Positions 9,263-18,295 are shown, counted from the first letter of the stretch. The stretch: 64,000 nucleotides of DNA from Xanthomonas fragariae (GCF_017603965.1 NZ_CP071955.1:2728001-2792000), one strand, 5' to 3'. Numbers and translations: made by a program. The notes: generated by a model from the sequence alone, not told the origin.

Positions 9263-9804
9263 AACAACTTGGCAACTATCTGGGCTTGCAGGTGCTATGG
9301 CTGGTGGCAGTCAGCGCGGCCGCGCATGCGCGAATCTGGCCGACGCTGCTGGTATTGGCGCTGTTTGCGCTGTATCAGCTGTGGCCATCGCGGCGCGCAC
9401 CCGGCGATGTGCAGTTGATGATCGCGGCGCTGTCGCTGGGATTGTTGCTGGATACCACGCTTGCCGCCGGCAACTGGGTGCGTTACGCCGCGCCATGGCC
9501 TGGTACCTTGCTGGCGCCGGCGTGGATTCTGGCGTTGTGGCTGGGCTTTGCGCTCACGCTCAATCATTCGCTGGCCACGGTGATGCAACGGCCATGGTTG
9601 GCCGTGGTGCTCGGCGCCATCTTCGGGCCGTTCTCGTATTGGCTGGCGCAGCGCAGCTGGCACGCAGTGGAATTGCTGCCGCCACACCTGCACGCAGCGA
9701 TTGCCGTCGGCATCGGCTGGGGCGCTGCCTGTGGCATGTTGTCGCTGTATGCACGGCGCCTGGCGCGACCATTGCCTGAGCGCATCACCGGAGAACTGCA
9801 ATGA
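9259..9804 (+). CDS. DUF2878 family membrane protein
   Basis: This 181-residue polytopic membrane protein has about five hydrophobic segments covering most of its length. It starts MKQLGNYLGLQVLWLVAVSAAAHA at an ATG overlapping the preceding TGA. The family is defined by conservation only and commonly accompanies Cfa/DUF1365 gene clusters. Its position suggests a membrane partner of the lipid-modifying enzymes, but nothing in the sequence shows a catalytic role. Confidence 0.8.
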   Translation: MKQLGNYLGLQVLWLVAVSAAAHARIWPTLLVLALFALYQLWPSRRAPGDVQLMIAALSLGLLLDTTLAAGNWVRYAAPWPGTLLAPAWILALWLGFALTLNHSLATVMQRPWLAVVLGAIFGPFSYWLAQRSWHAVELLPPHLHAAIAVGIGWGAACGMLSLYARRLARPLPERITGELQ

Positions 9805-10583
9805 ATGTCTGGCCGCTGCTGCATGTCGGCGTGTTCGCAAGCGTGGTGATGGTGCTGGGTTGGCTATGGCAACGCCGCAGCGGCAATGCCGGACCGGTCG
9901 ATGTGTTGTGGGCGGCATGCCTGGCCGTCGCTGCGCCGTATTGTGCGTGGATGTCCGATGGCGCGTTGTTGCCGCGCGTATCGGTGGCTGTGCTCGGCGG
10001 TGTATGGGGTGCGCGCCTTGCATTGCATCTGGGCGTGCGCGTGTTCGGCGACCCGCACGAAGATGGCCGTTACCGCGCATTGCGCGAGCATTGGAACGGC
10101 GACCAACGCAAATTCCTCGGGTTTTTCCTCGCACAGGCAATCGTGGTCATGCTGTTTGCAGTGCCGTTTCTGGCCGCTGCGAGTAATCCGAATCCGACAT
10201 GGAGCGTATGGACCGGCGTGGCGATCATGGTGTGGTTGATCGCGGTCGGCGGCGAGGCACTGGCGGATCGGCAGCTGTCTGCGCACAAAGCCGACCCAGC
10301 CAATCGCGGCATCACCTGCCGTCGCGGGCTGTGGCGCTATTCGCGCCACCCCAATTATTTTTTCGAGTTCGTGCATTGGTTCGCCTACCTTGCGCTGGCT
10401 GTCGGCGCCGGCCCATGGCCGGTAGCCTTGTGTGCGCTCGGGCCGGTGGTGATGTTCGTGTTTCTGTATCGCTTCACCGGCATTCCCTACACCGAGCAGC
10501 AGGCGCTGCGCTCGCGTGGTGAGGACTACGCCCGGTACCAGCGCAGCACCAGCGCATTTTTCCCGCTTCCCCCTTCGTTCTGA
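9801..10583 (+). CDS. DUF1295 / steroid 5-alpha-reductase-like membrane protein
   Basis: This 260-residue integral membrane protein has the DUF1295 signature near its C-terminus: GLWRYSRHPNYFFEFVHWFAYLALA, followed by a helix and a final RFTGIPYTEQQALRSRGEDYARYQRSTSAFFP-like region. The RHPNY(F) stretch is shared with isoprenylcysteine methyltransferases and steroid reductases, where it binds the cofactor. It is the last gene directly overlapping in the lipid operon; the next gene starts 17 bases later. A role in reducing or modifying acyl chains is inferred from context. Confidence 0.85.
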   Translation: MNVWPLLHVGVFASVVMVLGWLWQRRSGNAGPVDVLWAACLAVAAPYCAWMSDGALLPRVSVAVLGGVWGARLALHLGVRVFGDPHEDGRYRALREHWNGDQRKFLGFFLAQAIVVMLFAVPFLAAASNPNPTWSVWTGVAIMVWLIAVGGEALADRQLSAHKADPANRGITCRRGLWRYSRHPNYFFEFVHWFAYLALAVGAGPWPVALCALGPVVMFVFLYRFTGIPYTEQQALRSRGEDYARYQRSTSAFFPLPPSF

Positions 10584-10600
10584 GTGGCCTGGAGAGTCGT

Positions 10601-11671
10601 ATGTCCACCGTTACCGTCCCACCCTCCTCGCTGCCCGAAGAAGCCTTCGCCACCCGCTTGGCCGAGTTCGGATTACTGCCCGATGCCATGCTGCGTTACG
10701 GCATCCGCCGGCTGTGCGCGCAGCGCCTGCGCGATGAGCGCGGCGATGGGGCCGATGCCAGCGGCGAACGGCAACGCGCGTTTATCGACAGCCTGCGCGC
10801 CAGCGCGATTGCGATCGAAACCGATGCCGCCAATCGTCAGCACTACGAGTTGCCACCGCAGTTCTTCACCCTGTGCCTGGGCCGCCGGCTCAAGTACAGC
10901 AGCTGTTATTGGGACGCGACCACTTCGGATCTGGATGCCGCCGAAGAACGCATGCTGGCGCTATACGGTGAGCGTGCCGAACTGGCCGATGGCCAACGCA
11001 TTCTGGAACTTGGCTGCGGCTGGGGCTCGTTGACCTTGTGGATGGCCGAGCGCTATCCCGGTGGCACCATCACCGCGGTGTCCAACTCACGTCCACAGCG
11101 CGCGCATATTCTGGAACAGTGCCGCGTGCGCGGGCTGAGCAACGTGCAGGTCATCACTGCCGACGTCAACGCGCTGGTGTTGCCGCCAGGCGACTTCGAC
11201 CGCGTGGTATCGGTGGAAATGTTCGAACACATGCGCAATTACCGCGAGCTGCTGGCACGCGTCGGCAGCTGGCTGGCACCGGGCGGTAAGTTGTTCGTGC
11301 ATATCTTCTGTCACCGCGAGCTGGCCTATCCGTTCGAAGTGGCAGGCGAAGATAACTGGATGGGCCGGCATTTCTTCACCGGCGGGCTGATGCCGGCGGC
11401 CGATACCTTGCTGCATTTCCAGCAGGACGTGGTCATCGAGCAACGCTGGCTGCTGTCGGGCGAGCATTACGAGAAGACCGCCAACGCGTGGCTGGAGAAT
11501 CAGGACCGCCACCGCGAGCAGATCATACCGTTGCTGCGCCAGACCTACGGCGAGGACGCGCAGCGTTGGTGGCAGCGCTGGCGCATGTTCTGGCTGGCCT
11601 GCGCAGAATTGTTCGGTTACGACCAGGGTCGCGAATGGGGTGTGGCGCATTATCGCTTCGTCAAGCGCTGA
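10601..11671 (+). CDS. Second Cfa-like SAM-dependent methyltransferase
   Basis: This 356-residue protein is a divergent Cfa-family methyltransferase. It has the SAM site ILELGCGWGSLTLWMAERYP, the motif VVSVEMFEHMRNY and HYELPPQFFTLCLG, the last matching the AHYD region of true Cfa. It probably methylates a lipid or related small substrate with the same operon partners. The presence of two Cfa-type enzymes in one operon suggests two successive steps or two substrates. A GGAG stretch precedes the ATG. A repeat element lies 54 bases after its stop. Confidence 0.85.
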   Translation: MSTVTVPPSSLPEEAFATRLAEFGLLPDAMLRYGIRRLCAQRLRDERGDGADASGERQRAFIDSLRASAIAIETDAANRQHYELPPQFFTLCLGRRLKYSSCYWDATTSDLDAAEERMLALYGERAELADGQRILELGCGWGSLTLWMAERYPGGTITAVSNSRPQRAHILEQCRVRGLSNVQVITADVNALVLPPGDFDRVVSVEMFEHMRNYRELLARVGSWLAPGGKLFVHIFCHRELAYPFEVAGEDNWMGRHFFTGGLMPAADTLLHFQQDVVIEQRWLLSGEHYEKTANAWLENQDRHREQIIPLLRQTYGEDAQRWWQRWRMFWLACAELFGYDQGREWGVAHYRFVKR

Positions 11672-11724
11672 TCGACCAGGCGACCGCTGACAGTGCAATG
11701 CGACTGTCGGTCGAGCGCCACATT

Positions 11725-11871
11725 TAGAGCAGCTAACACAACGTAGCGAGCATTCGTCAGGTGGGTGCGGACGGCGTGCAGGAACCGCAGTGTACGCGTG
11801 GTACATGCCGATTCCGAGCACCGGCCGCGCCCGCCTGGCGGTGAGCGCAGTCGTTTTGTTAGCCGCTCTTA
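11725..11871 (+). repeat. MITE-like repeat, copy A
   Basis: About 147 bp bounded by inverted ends (AGAGCAGCTAACACAACG at the left; TCGTTTTGTTAGCCGCTCTTA-type sequence at the right). The interior words GTAGCGAGC, GTCAGGTGGGTGC and GTACGCGTGGTACATGCC are shared with the other copies. It lies between the 3' end of the lipid operon and the convergent ridA gene. Confidence 0.88.
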
Positions 11872-11956
11872 TTTGCGCTTTAACCGTCACGAATGTCCTG
11901 AGACCTCAGCCCTGCCGCACGCGCATCAGACAAACCCCGCGCATGCAGCGGCGCGA

Positions 11957-12304
11957 TCAGCCTGCTGCAGCGGTGATGACGATCTCGACCTTCCAGTCCG
12001 GCCGTGCCAGCTTGGCTTCGATGGTGGCGCGCGCAGGCGTGAAACCGTGCGGTACCCATTCGTCCCAAGCCTTGTTCATTCCGTCAAAATCGGCGATGTC
12101 GGCCAGGTAGATCTCCGCGCGCAGGATCTTGGCCTTGTCGCTGGCCGCCAGCGTCAATAGCTTGTCGATCTCGCCCAGCACCTGGCGGGTCTGCCCGGTG
12201 ATGTCTTCGCTGGTGTCTTCGGCAATCTGGCCGGCTAGGTAACACACCCCACCATGGACGGTCATTTCGGACATACGCGCACCTGCATCGAATCGCTGCA
12301 CCAT
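11957..12304 (-). CDS. RidA/YjgF family enamine/imine deaminase
   Basis: This 115-residue cytoplasmic protein matches the RidA/YjgF fold, which hydrolyses reactive enamine and imine intermediates released by PLP enzymes. The C-terminal signature is visible: TPARATIEAKLARPDWKVEI, containing the Arg that binds the substrate carboxylate in the family. Upstream is GGVCYLAGQIAED. It is a small member compared with the typical 125-130 residues. It is transcribed towards the repeat element and the lipid operon, with nothing obviously co-transcribed. Confidence 0.87.
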   Translation of the reverse strand: MVQRFDAGARMSEMTVHGGVCYLAGQIAEDTSEDITGQTRQVLGEIDKLLTLAASDKAKILRAEIYLADIADFDGMNKAWDEWVPHGFTPARATIEAKLARPDWKVEIVITAAAG

Positions 12305-12862
12305 TTCAGACTTCCCAGGGTTGTTTGACTCCCGGTATTGTCACGCGAATGCGGCAAACGTGCAGCTCCGCCACGCACGCATCGCGCCAGCCAAGTGCGC
12401 ACCAGCACCATCCAGAGCAAGATCAGCACGATCGCGATCTCCTGGCCGCAGATCGCCGCCCAGTCACTGCATCACCAGCACCAAGCCAGTAAAGGCCACA
12501 CCTGCCCATGCAGGGATGGCACCGGCGTGGCCGCTCCAGCGTGACGGAAGTGGCGGCGTGGGTCGCGCGATATCCGCGTGATCGAGTGGATAGCCCATCG
12601 GCAGTCCGTCTCTTTTCCAACTGTCATGCCGACCATGTCGTTTCTCTACGACACGCGGGTGCGCCTTTGTCCTATTATGCGCGCGCGTCCTGCACCGACA
12701 CTATGTCGGTTCGATCGAACCACGCGTTCACTTGATTTCGGCACTCACGCGATCACGCTGCATGCACCATCAACCCGGCTGGCCCATACAGACCGACCGC
12801 GCGCGCGGGGCACATATCGTGCATGCGCCCTGCGCCCACTTTCAGCAGATCCCGTTACCCTC
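12305..12862. other. Gene-poor region upstream of mprF
   Basis: About 560 bases between the ridA start and the mprF start. No intact gene is convincing. On the minus strand near 12380-12560 there are two short hydrophobic readings in different frames (around AGVAFTGLVLVMQ and EIAIVLILLWMVLVRTWL) that could be the relic of a small membrane protein, but the evidence is weak. The mprF promoter should lie in the right half. Confidence 0.4.
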
Positions 12863-15427
12863 ATGATGGATCACTCCGTGTCTTCCAAAGCGCCCGCCAG
12901 AGGTTGGCGTCGTGCCATGCCGGTCATCATCAGCCTGGCGATTCTGGCGATGGCGCTGCACGCGCTGTCCTCACAGTTCACCGACCTCGGCTATCACCAG
13001 ATACGCCAAGCGTTCCGTGCACTGGGAGCTGGGCAGATCGCGCTCACCCTGTTGCTGGGCCTGAGCAGCTACGTCTGTCTGGTGGGCTTCGACTGGGTGG
13101 GGCTCAAGCGCACCGGCAAGCGGCTGCATCCGGCGCGCGTGGGCATCACCGCCTTCATGGCGCATGCGGTCGGGCAGACGCTGGGCTTTGCCGCGCTCAC
13201 CGGCGGGGCGGTGCGCCTGCGCGGCTATGGCAGCGTGGGGCTGACTTTGGCCGAGATCGGCCAGGTGGTGCTGATGAGCACGCTGGGCTTTATTTTCGGT
13301 GCCTGGGTGCTGATCTGCCTGGCGCTGATGCTGGAACCGGAAGTGGCCGCGCGCGCGGTGCCGATCACCGCACAAGGCGTCCGCGCCGCCGGCATCGCCT
13401 TGCTGGTCGGCTACCTTGCCATGTTGGTGCTGGTCGGCAAGCAAGGCCGCGAATTCGGCATCGGCAGCCATCGTTTCTGGCTGCCCGACCGCACCACCGT
13501 GCTCGGCGTGACTGCGCTCAGCGTGGTCGAATTGGGCCTGGCGGCGGCGGCGTTCTACGTGCTGCTGCCGCCGGATCCAGGTACTGGCTACTTCGGTTTC
13601 ATCGGCATCTGGCTGGTTGCGGTGGTCGCCGGGCTGATCTCCACCGTGCCGGCCGGCCTGGGTGTGTTCGAGTGGAGCCTGCTCAAGCTGCTGCCGCATG
13701 TCGCCCCTGCCGCAGTGCTGGCGGCTGCGCTGGCCTACCGCGTGACCTATTACATCGTGCCGTTGCTGATCTCGGTTGCGATGGCGGCCGCCTCGGGGCT
13801 GGGCGCGCCGGTACGTGCCAGCGCCAGTACCGCCCGCACGGTGTGGAAGGCGTTGCGCCCATGGCTGCCGCAGATTCTGGCCTTGGCGGTGTTTGCGGTC
13901 GGCGCGACACTGGTGATCGACGGCACCCTGCCGACGCCCCGCGCGCGCCAGGAAGTGGCGCCGCTGCCGCTGATCGAAACCTCGCATCTGCTGGTCAGCC
14001 TCGGCGGCATGCTGCTGCTGTTGATCGGCCAGGGGCTGCAGCGTCGCAGTCATGCGGCCTGGATGCTGGCGCTTGGCGTGTGCGTGCTGCTGCCGCCGCT
14101 GGCGCTGCTGCGCGGCAGCCATATCTCGGTGTCGCTTTCGGCGGCGCTGGCCGCAGTCGCGCTATGGGCCGCGCGGCGCGAGTTCTATCGCCAGGGCGCG
14201 CTGCTGGATGAAGCCTGGTCGTGGCGCTGGCTGAGTAATCTGGGCCTGGTGCTGGTGGCCACGTTCTGGCTGCTGTTCTTCGTCTACAGCCATATCGAAT
14301 ACAGCAACGACCTGTGGTGGCAGTTCGCCACCTCGGCCAATGCGCCGCGTGCGCTACGCGATGCGTTGATCCTGTGCGTGGGCGTGATCGTATTCGGCAT
14401 GGCGCGGCTGCTGCGTGGCGGGCGCGGCCCGTTGCCGGCCGCCGATGCGCAGACGTTGCAGACGCTGGCCCCGATCCTGGACACCAACATCGACACCCAG
14501 GCCTGTCTGGCATTGATCGGCGACAAGGCGTTTCTGCGCGATGAGCAGGGCCGCGGCTTTGTGATGATGCAGCGCTACGGCGGCTCGCTGATCTCGATGG
14601 GCGACCCGGTCGGCCCGCCCGAGGTTGCAAGTGCGCTGACTTGGCGCTTCCGTGAAGAAGCCGACCGCATGGGCCTGCGCCCGGTGTTCTATCAGGTCGG
14701 CGAAAAATACTGGCAAACCTATCTCGACATGGGCCTGACGCTGGTCAAACTGGGCGAAGAAGCGATCGTGCCGCTGCAAGATTTCACCCTGGAAGGCCGC
14801 GACCGCGCCGATCTGCGCCAGGCATGGAACCGCGGCAAGCGTGGCGGGCTGACCTTCCGCATGCTGCAGCCCGAGCAGGTGGATGCGGTGTTGCCGCGTC
14901 TGTCCGAGGTGTCCGAGCAGTGGCTGGAAGAAAAATCAGGCGAAGAAAAGGGCTTCTCGCTGGGCAGCTTCGATGCGGACTATCTGCGCCGCCTTCCGTT
15001 GTGCGTGGCCGAGGCAGAAGGGGAGATCGTCGCCTTCGCCAATGTGTGGCGGGCGCCTGCCGGCGGCGAGCTGTCGGTGGATCTGATGCGGCATAGCGCG
15101 CAAGCCCCGAAGGGCACGATGGATTTCCTGTTCATCGAGCTGTTTCTGTGGGGGCAGGCCAACGGCTATAAGCGCTTCTCGCTGGGCATGGCGCCGCTGT
15201 CGGGCCTGGCCGAGCACCGCCTGGCCGGCCGCTGGAACCGTTTCGCCAGCCTGGTCGCACGCCACGGCGAACGCTTCTACGGATTCAGCGGGCTGCGCCG
15301 TTTCAAGTCCAAGTTCGCTCCGACTTGGCGCCCGCGCTACCTGGTCGCGCCGGGCGGCATGCATCTGCCGGCCGCGTTACTGGATGTCACCCGTTTGATC
15401 TCGGTGAATCCGGGCCGGCAGGAGTGA
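12863..15427 (+). CDS. mprF: Bifunctional aminoacyl-phosphatidylglycerol synthase/flippase MprF
   Basis: This 854-residue protein adds an amino acid (lysine or alanine) from aminoacyl-tRNA to phosphatidylglycerol and flips the product, lowering negative surface charge and protecting against cationic peptides. The N-terminal two-thirds is a polytopic flippase domain. The C-terminal 320 residues are the DUF2156 GNAT-like synthase domain, including GFVMMQRYGGSLISMGDPVGP and FSLGMAPLSGLAEHRLAGRW. The ATG at 12863 follows the last unlikely coding stretch and gives the expected length; an ATG follows at 12866. It converges on an acvB-like gene that probably does the reverse reaction. Confidence 0.93.
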   Translation: MMDHSVSSKAPARGWRRAMPVIISLAILAMALHALSSQFTDLGYHQIRQAFRALGAGQIALTLLLGLSSYVCLVGFDWVGLKRTGKRLHPARVGITAFMAHAVGQTLGFAALTGGAVRLRGYGSVGLTLAEIGQVVLMSTLGFIFGAWVLICLALMLEPEVAARAVPITAQGVRAAGIALLVGYLAMLVLVGKQGREFGIGSHRFWLPDRTTVLGVTALSVVELGLAAAAFYVLLPPDPGTGYFGFIGIWLVAVVAGLISTVPAGLGVFEWSLLKLLPHVAPAAVLAAALAYRVTYYIVPLLISVAMAAASGLGAPVRASASTARTVWKALRPWLPQILALAVFAVGATLVIDGTLPTPRARQEVAPLPLIETSHLLVSLGGMLLLLIGQGLQRRSHAAWMLALGVCVLLPPLALLRGSHISVSLSAALAAVALWAARREFYRQGALLDEAWSWRWLSNLGLVLVATFWLLFFVYSHIEYSNDLWWQFATSANAPRALRDALILCVGVIVFGMARLLRGGRGPLPAADAQTLQTLAPILDTNIDTQACLALIGDKAFLRDEQGRGFVMMQRYGGSLISMGDPVGPPEVASALTWRFREEADRMGLRPVFYQVGEKYWQTYLDMGLTLVKLGEEAIVPLQDFTLEGRDRADLRQAWNRGKRGGLTFRMLQPEQVDAVLPRLSEVSEQWLEEKSGEEKGFSLGSFDADYLRRLPLCVAEAEGEIVAFANVWRAPAGGELSVDLMRHSAQAPKGTMDFLFIELFLWGQANGYKRFSLGMAPLSGLAEHRLAGRWNRFASLVARHGERFYGFSGLRRFKSKFAPTWRPRYLVAPGGMHLPAALLDVTRLISVNPGRQE

Positions 15428-15811
15428 GGCCTGGGGTCTGGCATGCGCCAGGTCTGCGAGGGATATTGATTGCCTGCATCGAGTGCTGCTTGAACGTGCT
15501 GCCGCTCGATTCGTTTGCTGCTCGAACGATCACTCCCTGATCGTCTTCGCGTTGATCGACCCACCGCGTGACCGGTCTCACATCAAGAAGGCGTTCAAGC
15601 AACACTCATCGCCTAGCTGCGGAGCCACGCTCGTGCCCAGGTTGCACGGCCCGACTGCTCATCACTCACGCACAGTGAGCACAGCACCCGCGATACGGCC
15701 GAAGCCGAGGTGCGACTGCAACCAGAATGCGGCCTTGTCGGCACCCAGCAACCTGGGGTGCCAGCGAAACACCAATGCAGTGCGGGGCATCTCCCGATGC
15801 CCCACATACCT
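15428..15811. other. Intergenic region with 127-bp inverted-repeat structure
   Basis: No gene is visible between the convergent mprF and acvB-like genes. Bases 15481-15496 and 15592-15607 form a 16-bp inverted repeat with one mismatch (GAGTGCTGCTTGAACG against CGTTCAAGCAACACTC). Inside is a perfect 7-bp hairpin (ACGATCA/TGATCGT, 15526-15544). It looks like a small palindromic element or a bidirectional terminator without T-runs. Confidence 0.5.
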
Positions 15812-17185
15812 TCACGGTTTCGACAGCCCATGCAACTGCTCCATGATCACCTTGGCCAACGTCGCGTAATCGCCCTTGAAGTGGTGATCGCCCGGCAGCG
15901 CAACTCGCTTGGCGGCATCCGCCGGCAGGCTCGGGCACAGCGCGTCTTCGTCGTCCTGGCCGTAGATGCACACGGTGGTGGCTGCGGGCAGACGCTGCAA
16001 TTCCGGCGCAATCGGCAGCCCTTCGTCGTCCGAGCCCAGCCAGTTGCTGACATGGAATTCGTAGTCGGCCAGTTTGCCGACCGACAACAGCGCGGTCAGG
16101 CGGATGTTCCGCTTGGTTTGCGCCGGTAGTTTATTGATCGCCGCCGGCAACACGTCCGCGCCTTGCGAGAAACCGATCAGCACCAGCCGCTGCCGTTGCC
16201 AGCGCTGCGCGTAGACGCGCGCGATGCGGTCCAGGTCGGTGGCGAAGCCCTGCGGTGTGCGTTCTGTCCAAAAGTAACGCAGCGAATCCAGTCCGACCAC
16301 CGGAATACCCTGCGCAGCCAGGGCATCGGCCACCTCTTCGTCAAGGCCGGCCCAGCCACCGTCGCCGGAAACGAAGATGACGAAGGTGTCGTCGTCGCTG
16401 TCGCCATCAGGTTTGGCGGGCATTTCCACCACTGGCAGATCGGCCAGATCGCCCGGCGGCGGCGGCAACGCCACGCCCTTCTGCTCGCCTAGCAAGCGGG
16501 CAGCGGCACGCAAGCCAGGCAGGATGTCGCCCTGCGGGGAGCGCGTAAAAGTACGCGCCTGCGGAACCTGCTTGAGGAAGCTGTCTTCGGCGGCGGCCGG
16601 GCAACGCTTGTCCTGGCTATCGGCCAGCACCCAGGGAATCTGCAGCGGCACCGGCACCAGCGTATCGCTGCCCGGACGCACACCCGGTTGGCAGATCGCC
16701 TGGTCGGACACCGTGGCCGGGCATAACCCGTCGGTAAGTACGCCGGCCAGCACATGCGGCCTGGCTTGCGCGGAGATGGCATAGACCAATGCGGCGCCTT
16801 CGCCATCGCCCACCAGCAGCGGCAAGCGATAAGTGGGCATATGGTAGACGGCCTGCACGTAGCGCGAGAAGTTCTCCACATCGCCGACCGAAAAGGTGCA
16901 GGGGCCGACGTCCTTGCGCAGCACCGCGTACAGATGCGCGGTGTCCACCAGCGCCACCAGCGCACCGTCGTCACGCAAGGCTTCCGCCTGTGCCTGACGC
17001 TTGGCGGCATTGCCGGCACCGGCCAGCCAGATCACGACGCGCTGCGGTTCGCCCTTGGGCATCAGCAGCGGCACCTGCTCGAAGCGGCCATGGCTCACCA
17101 GTTCCGTCGCCTGCGCGGCGGCCATGCTCGACAGCGTCAACACTGCCGCGCCGCAGAGCACGCTCCACATCTGAAGTCGTCGCAT
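15812..17185 (-). CDS. acvB: AcvB/VirJ-like periplasmic lipid hydrolase
   Basis: This 457-residue exported protein has two alpha/beta-hydrolase-like halves, as in AcvB/VirJ of Agrobacterium. AcvB was shown to hydrolyse lysyl-phosphatidylglycerol in the periplasm. A signal peptide begins MRRLQMWSVLCGAAVLTLSSMAAA; starting at this Met, and not at an in-frame one nine codons upstream, places it correctly. The C-terminal half holds FVSGDGGWAGLD and the nucleophile elbow GFSQGAD; a late His is in GDHHFKG. The first half has a degenerate elbow (GDGEGAA). It converges on mprF. Confidence 0.88.
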   Translation of the reverse strand: MRRLQMWSVLCGAAVLTLSSMAAAQATELVSHGRFEQVPLLMPKGEPQRVVIWLAGAGNAAKRQAQAEALRDDGALVALVDTAHLYAVLRKDVGPCTFSVGDVENFSRYVQAVYHMPTYRLPLLVGDGEGAALVYAISAQARPHVLAGVLTDGLCPATVSDQAICQPGVRPGSDTLVPVPLQIPWVLADSQDKRCPAAAEDSFLKQVPQARTFTRSPQGDILPGLRAAARLLGEQKGVALPPPPGDLADLPVVEMPAKPDGDSDDDTFVIFVSGDGGWAGLDEEVADALAAQGIPVVGLDSLRYFWTERTPQGFATDLDRIARVYAQRWQRQRLVLIGFSQGADVLPAAINKLPAQTKRNIRLTALLSVGKLADYEFHVSNWLGSDDEGLPIAPELQRLPAATTVCIYGQDDEDALCPSLPADAAKRVALPGDHHFKGDYATLAKVIMEQLHGLSKP

Positions 17186-17254
17186 GTCGCACCGTCGGTA
17201 AAAGTAGTTCAAAGGTAATCTTTCCAGGCTGCACCGGGAAGTGCCGGATCTTGC

Positions 17255-17437
17255 TTATTGCACCTTCGCCGACCGGCGCGCTTCCCAGGCCGACAAGGCT
17301 TGGCGGTAACGCACCAGTTCCTCTGCATACAGATCGTGCACGCACAGCGGGCAACCGCTCTGGCAGCACGCGTTGGCTGCAGGTGGCGCAGGGGCTGTCG
17401 GGCGTGGATCGGTACTGGAAGCAGCGCTGTCGTACAT
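17255..17437 (-). CDS. Oxidoreductase-like domain small Cys-rich protein
   Basis: This 60-residue protein contains the motif CCQSGCPLCVHDLYAEELVRYRQAL, which matches the short Oxidored-like domain (PF09791 type) found in small bacterial proteins and at the ends of oxidoreductases. Its four clustered Cys residues suggest metal or redox binding. Function is unknown. It lies 69 bases downstream of the acvB-like start on the same strand, so it could be read before acvB. Confidence 0.75.
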   Translation of the reverse strand: MYDSAASSTDPRPTAPAPPAANACCQSGCPLCVHDLYAEELVRYRQALSAWEARRSAKVQ

Positions 17438-17474
17438 GTGGTCATTGTAACGTGCGCGTCCACTGCGTCCGGAT

Positions 17475-17665
17475 GTCTCCCCCCCGGCTCAGAGACCGCC
17501 AGCCAGACCTGGACCGGCTGCTACCAGCCCGGCCCAGCCGCGACCTCGGCGTAATGCTCCAGCAGCGCGCGCACGTGGCCGAAGTGATAGTAGGCGCGCG
17601 ACGGCGTGGCGTAGGCTTGTTCGAGTGCGGCCAGCTGCTCGGCTGCAACGCAAGCGATGTTGTGG
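17475..17665 (-). pseudogene. HD-domain phosphohydrolase, N-terminal fragment
   Basis: On the minus strand a reading EQLAALEQAYATPSRAYYHFGHVRALLEHY matches the beginning of predicted metal-dependent HD phosphohydrolases, which contain the YHxxxHV metal motif here. It runs into a TAG after GPGW, continues as QPVQVWLAV in the same frame, then loses similarity. The remaining roughly 150 residues are absent. This is a truncated gene with an internal stop. Confidence 0.6.
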
Positions 17666-17695
17666 TGGCGTCCATACGCGCAGGCTAAGAGCGGC

Positions 17696-18295
17696 TCAGC
17701 GCAGCAACCAGCGTCCTTGGATCTGGTAACGCGACTGGCCAAGAAAGCTGCGCACCAGGGCGAACTCGCGCACTGTCCAGGCAAGCGCATCGCAGCGCCG
17801 CTGCGGCAACGACTGATTGCAATACAGCAGTGTCATATGTGGCGTGTACTGCGCATCGCCGGCAATGCCGACATGCGCGAGCTGCCGCCCCAACGCACCT
17901 TGCAAGTCATACAGCCCGCGGACCCGATCTTCGCCACGCAGCACACAGGGAAGCTGCGAGCGCCGCCAACCGAAGGTGCCCACCCGATCGAGCTCCACAT
18001 CGAAGGCATCCAGCACCACGCGCTCGGCCGCCTGACTGGCGCGACTCAACAATGATGGCGGCAAGCCTCCGGCGTAGTCGCCCAGATGATGCAGGGTCAC
18101 ATGCAGACGCTCGCGCCCAAGCGGCTTGCCGTCCACTTGCCCGGCCTGCAACAAACCTTCGGCGATCTTCGCCGCACGCTCGGCAGTGTGCGCATCGGCC
18201 ATCACCGCAAAAAACAGGCGTTCGGTGGTCTTCTCTTCCCCCAAGCCCAGTGACAACTGCGCTTGGACAGATGACAGGTACAGGAAATGCTGCAT
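17696..18295 (-). CDS. thpR: RNA 2',3'-cyclic phosphodiesterase (LigT/ThpR)
   Basis: This 199-residue 2H-phosphoesterase opens 2',3'-cyclic phosphate ends of RNA. The two catalytic HxT motifs are visible as HVTLHHLGD (about residue 65) and HMTLLY (about residue 150). The preceding TERLFFAVMAD is the usual first strand. I start at the ATG giving MQHFLYLSSVQ at 18295; an in-frame upstream ATG at 18448 would add an unrelated basic segment. The true start could also be a little further inside, before TERLFFA. Confidence 0.85.
   Translation of the reverse strand: MQHFLYLSSVQAQLSLGLGEEKTTERLFFAVMADAHTAERAAKIAEGLLQAGQVDGKPLGRERLHVTLHHLGDYAGGLPPSLLSRASQAAERVVLDAFDVELDRVGTFGWRRSQLPCVLRGEDRVRGLYDLQGALGRQLAHVGIAGDAQYTPHMTLLYCNQSLPQRRCDALAWTVREFALVRSFLGQSRYQIQGRWLLR

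Noticed and set aside
15481..15607. Interpretation of the 127-bp inverted repeat as a CRISPR or attachment site
   Set aside because: There are only two ends in inverted orientation, no regularly spaced direct repeats, no cas genes and no integrase in the window.
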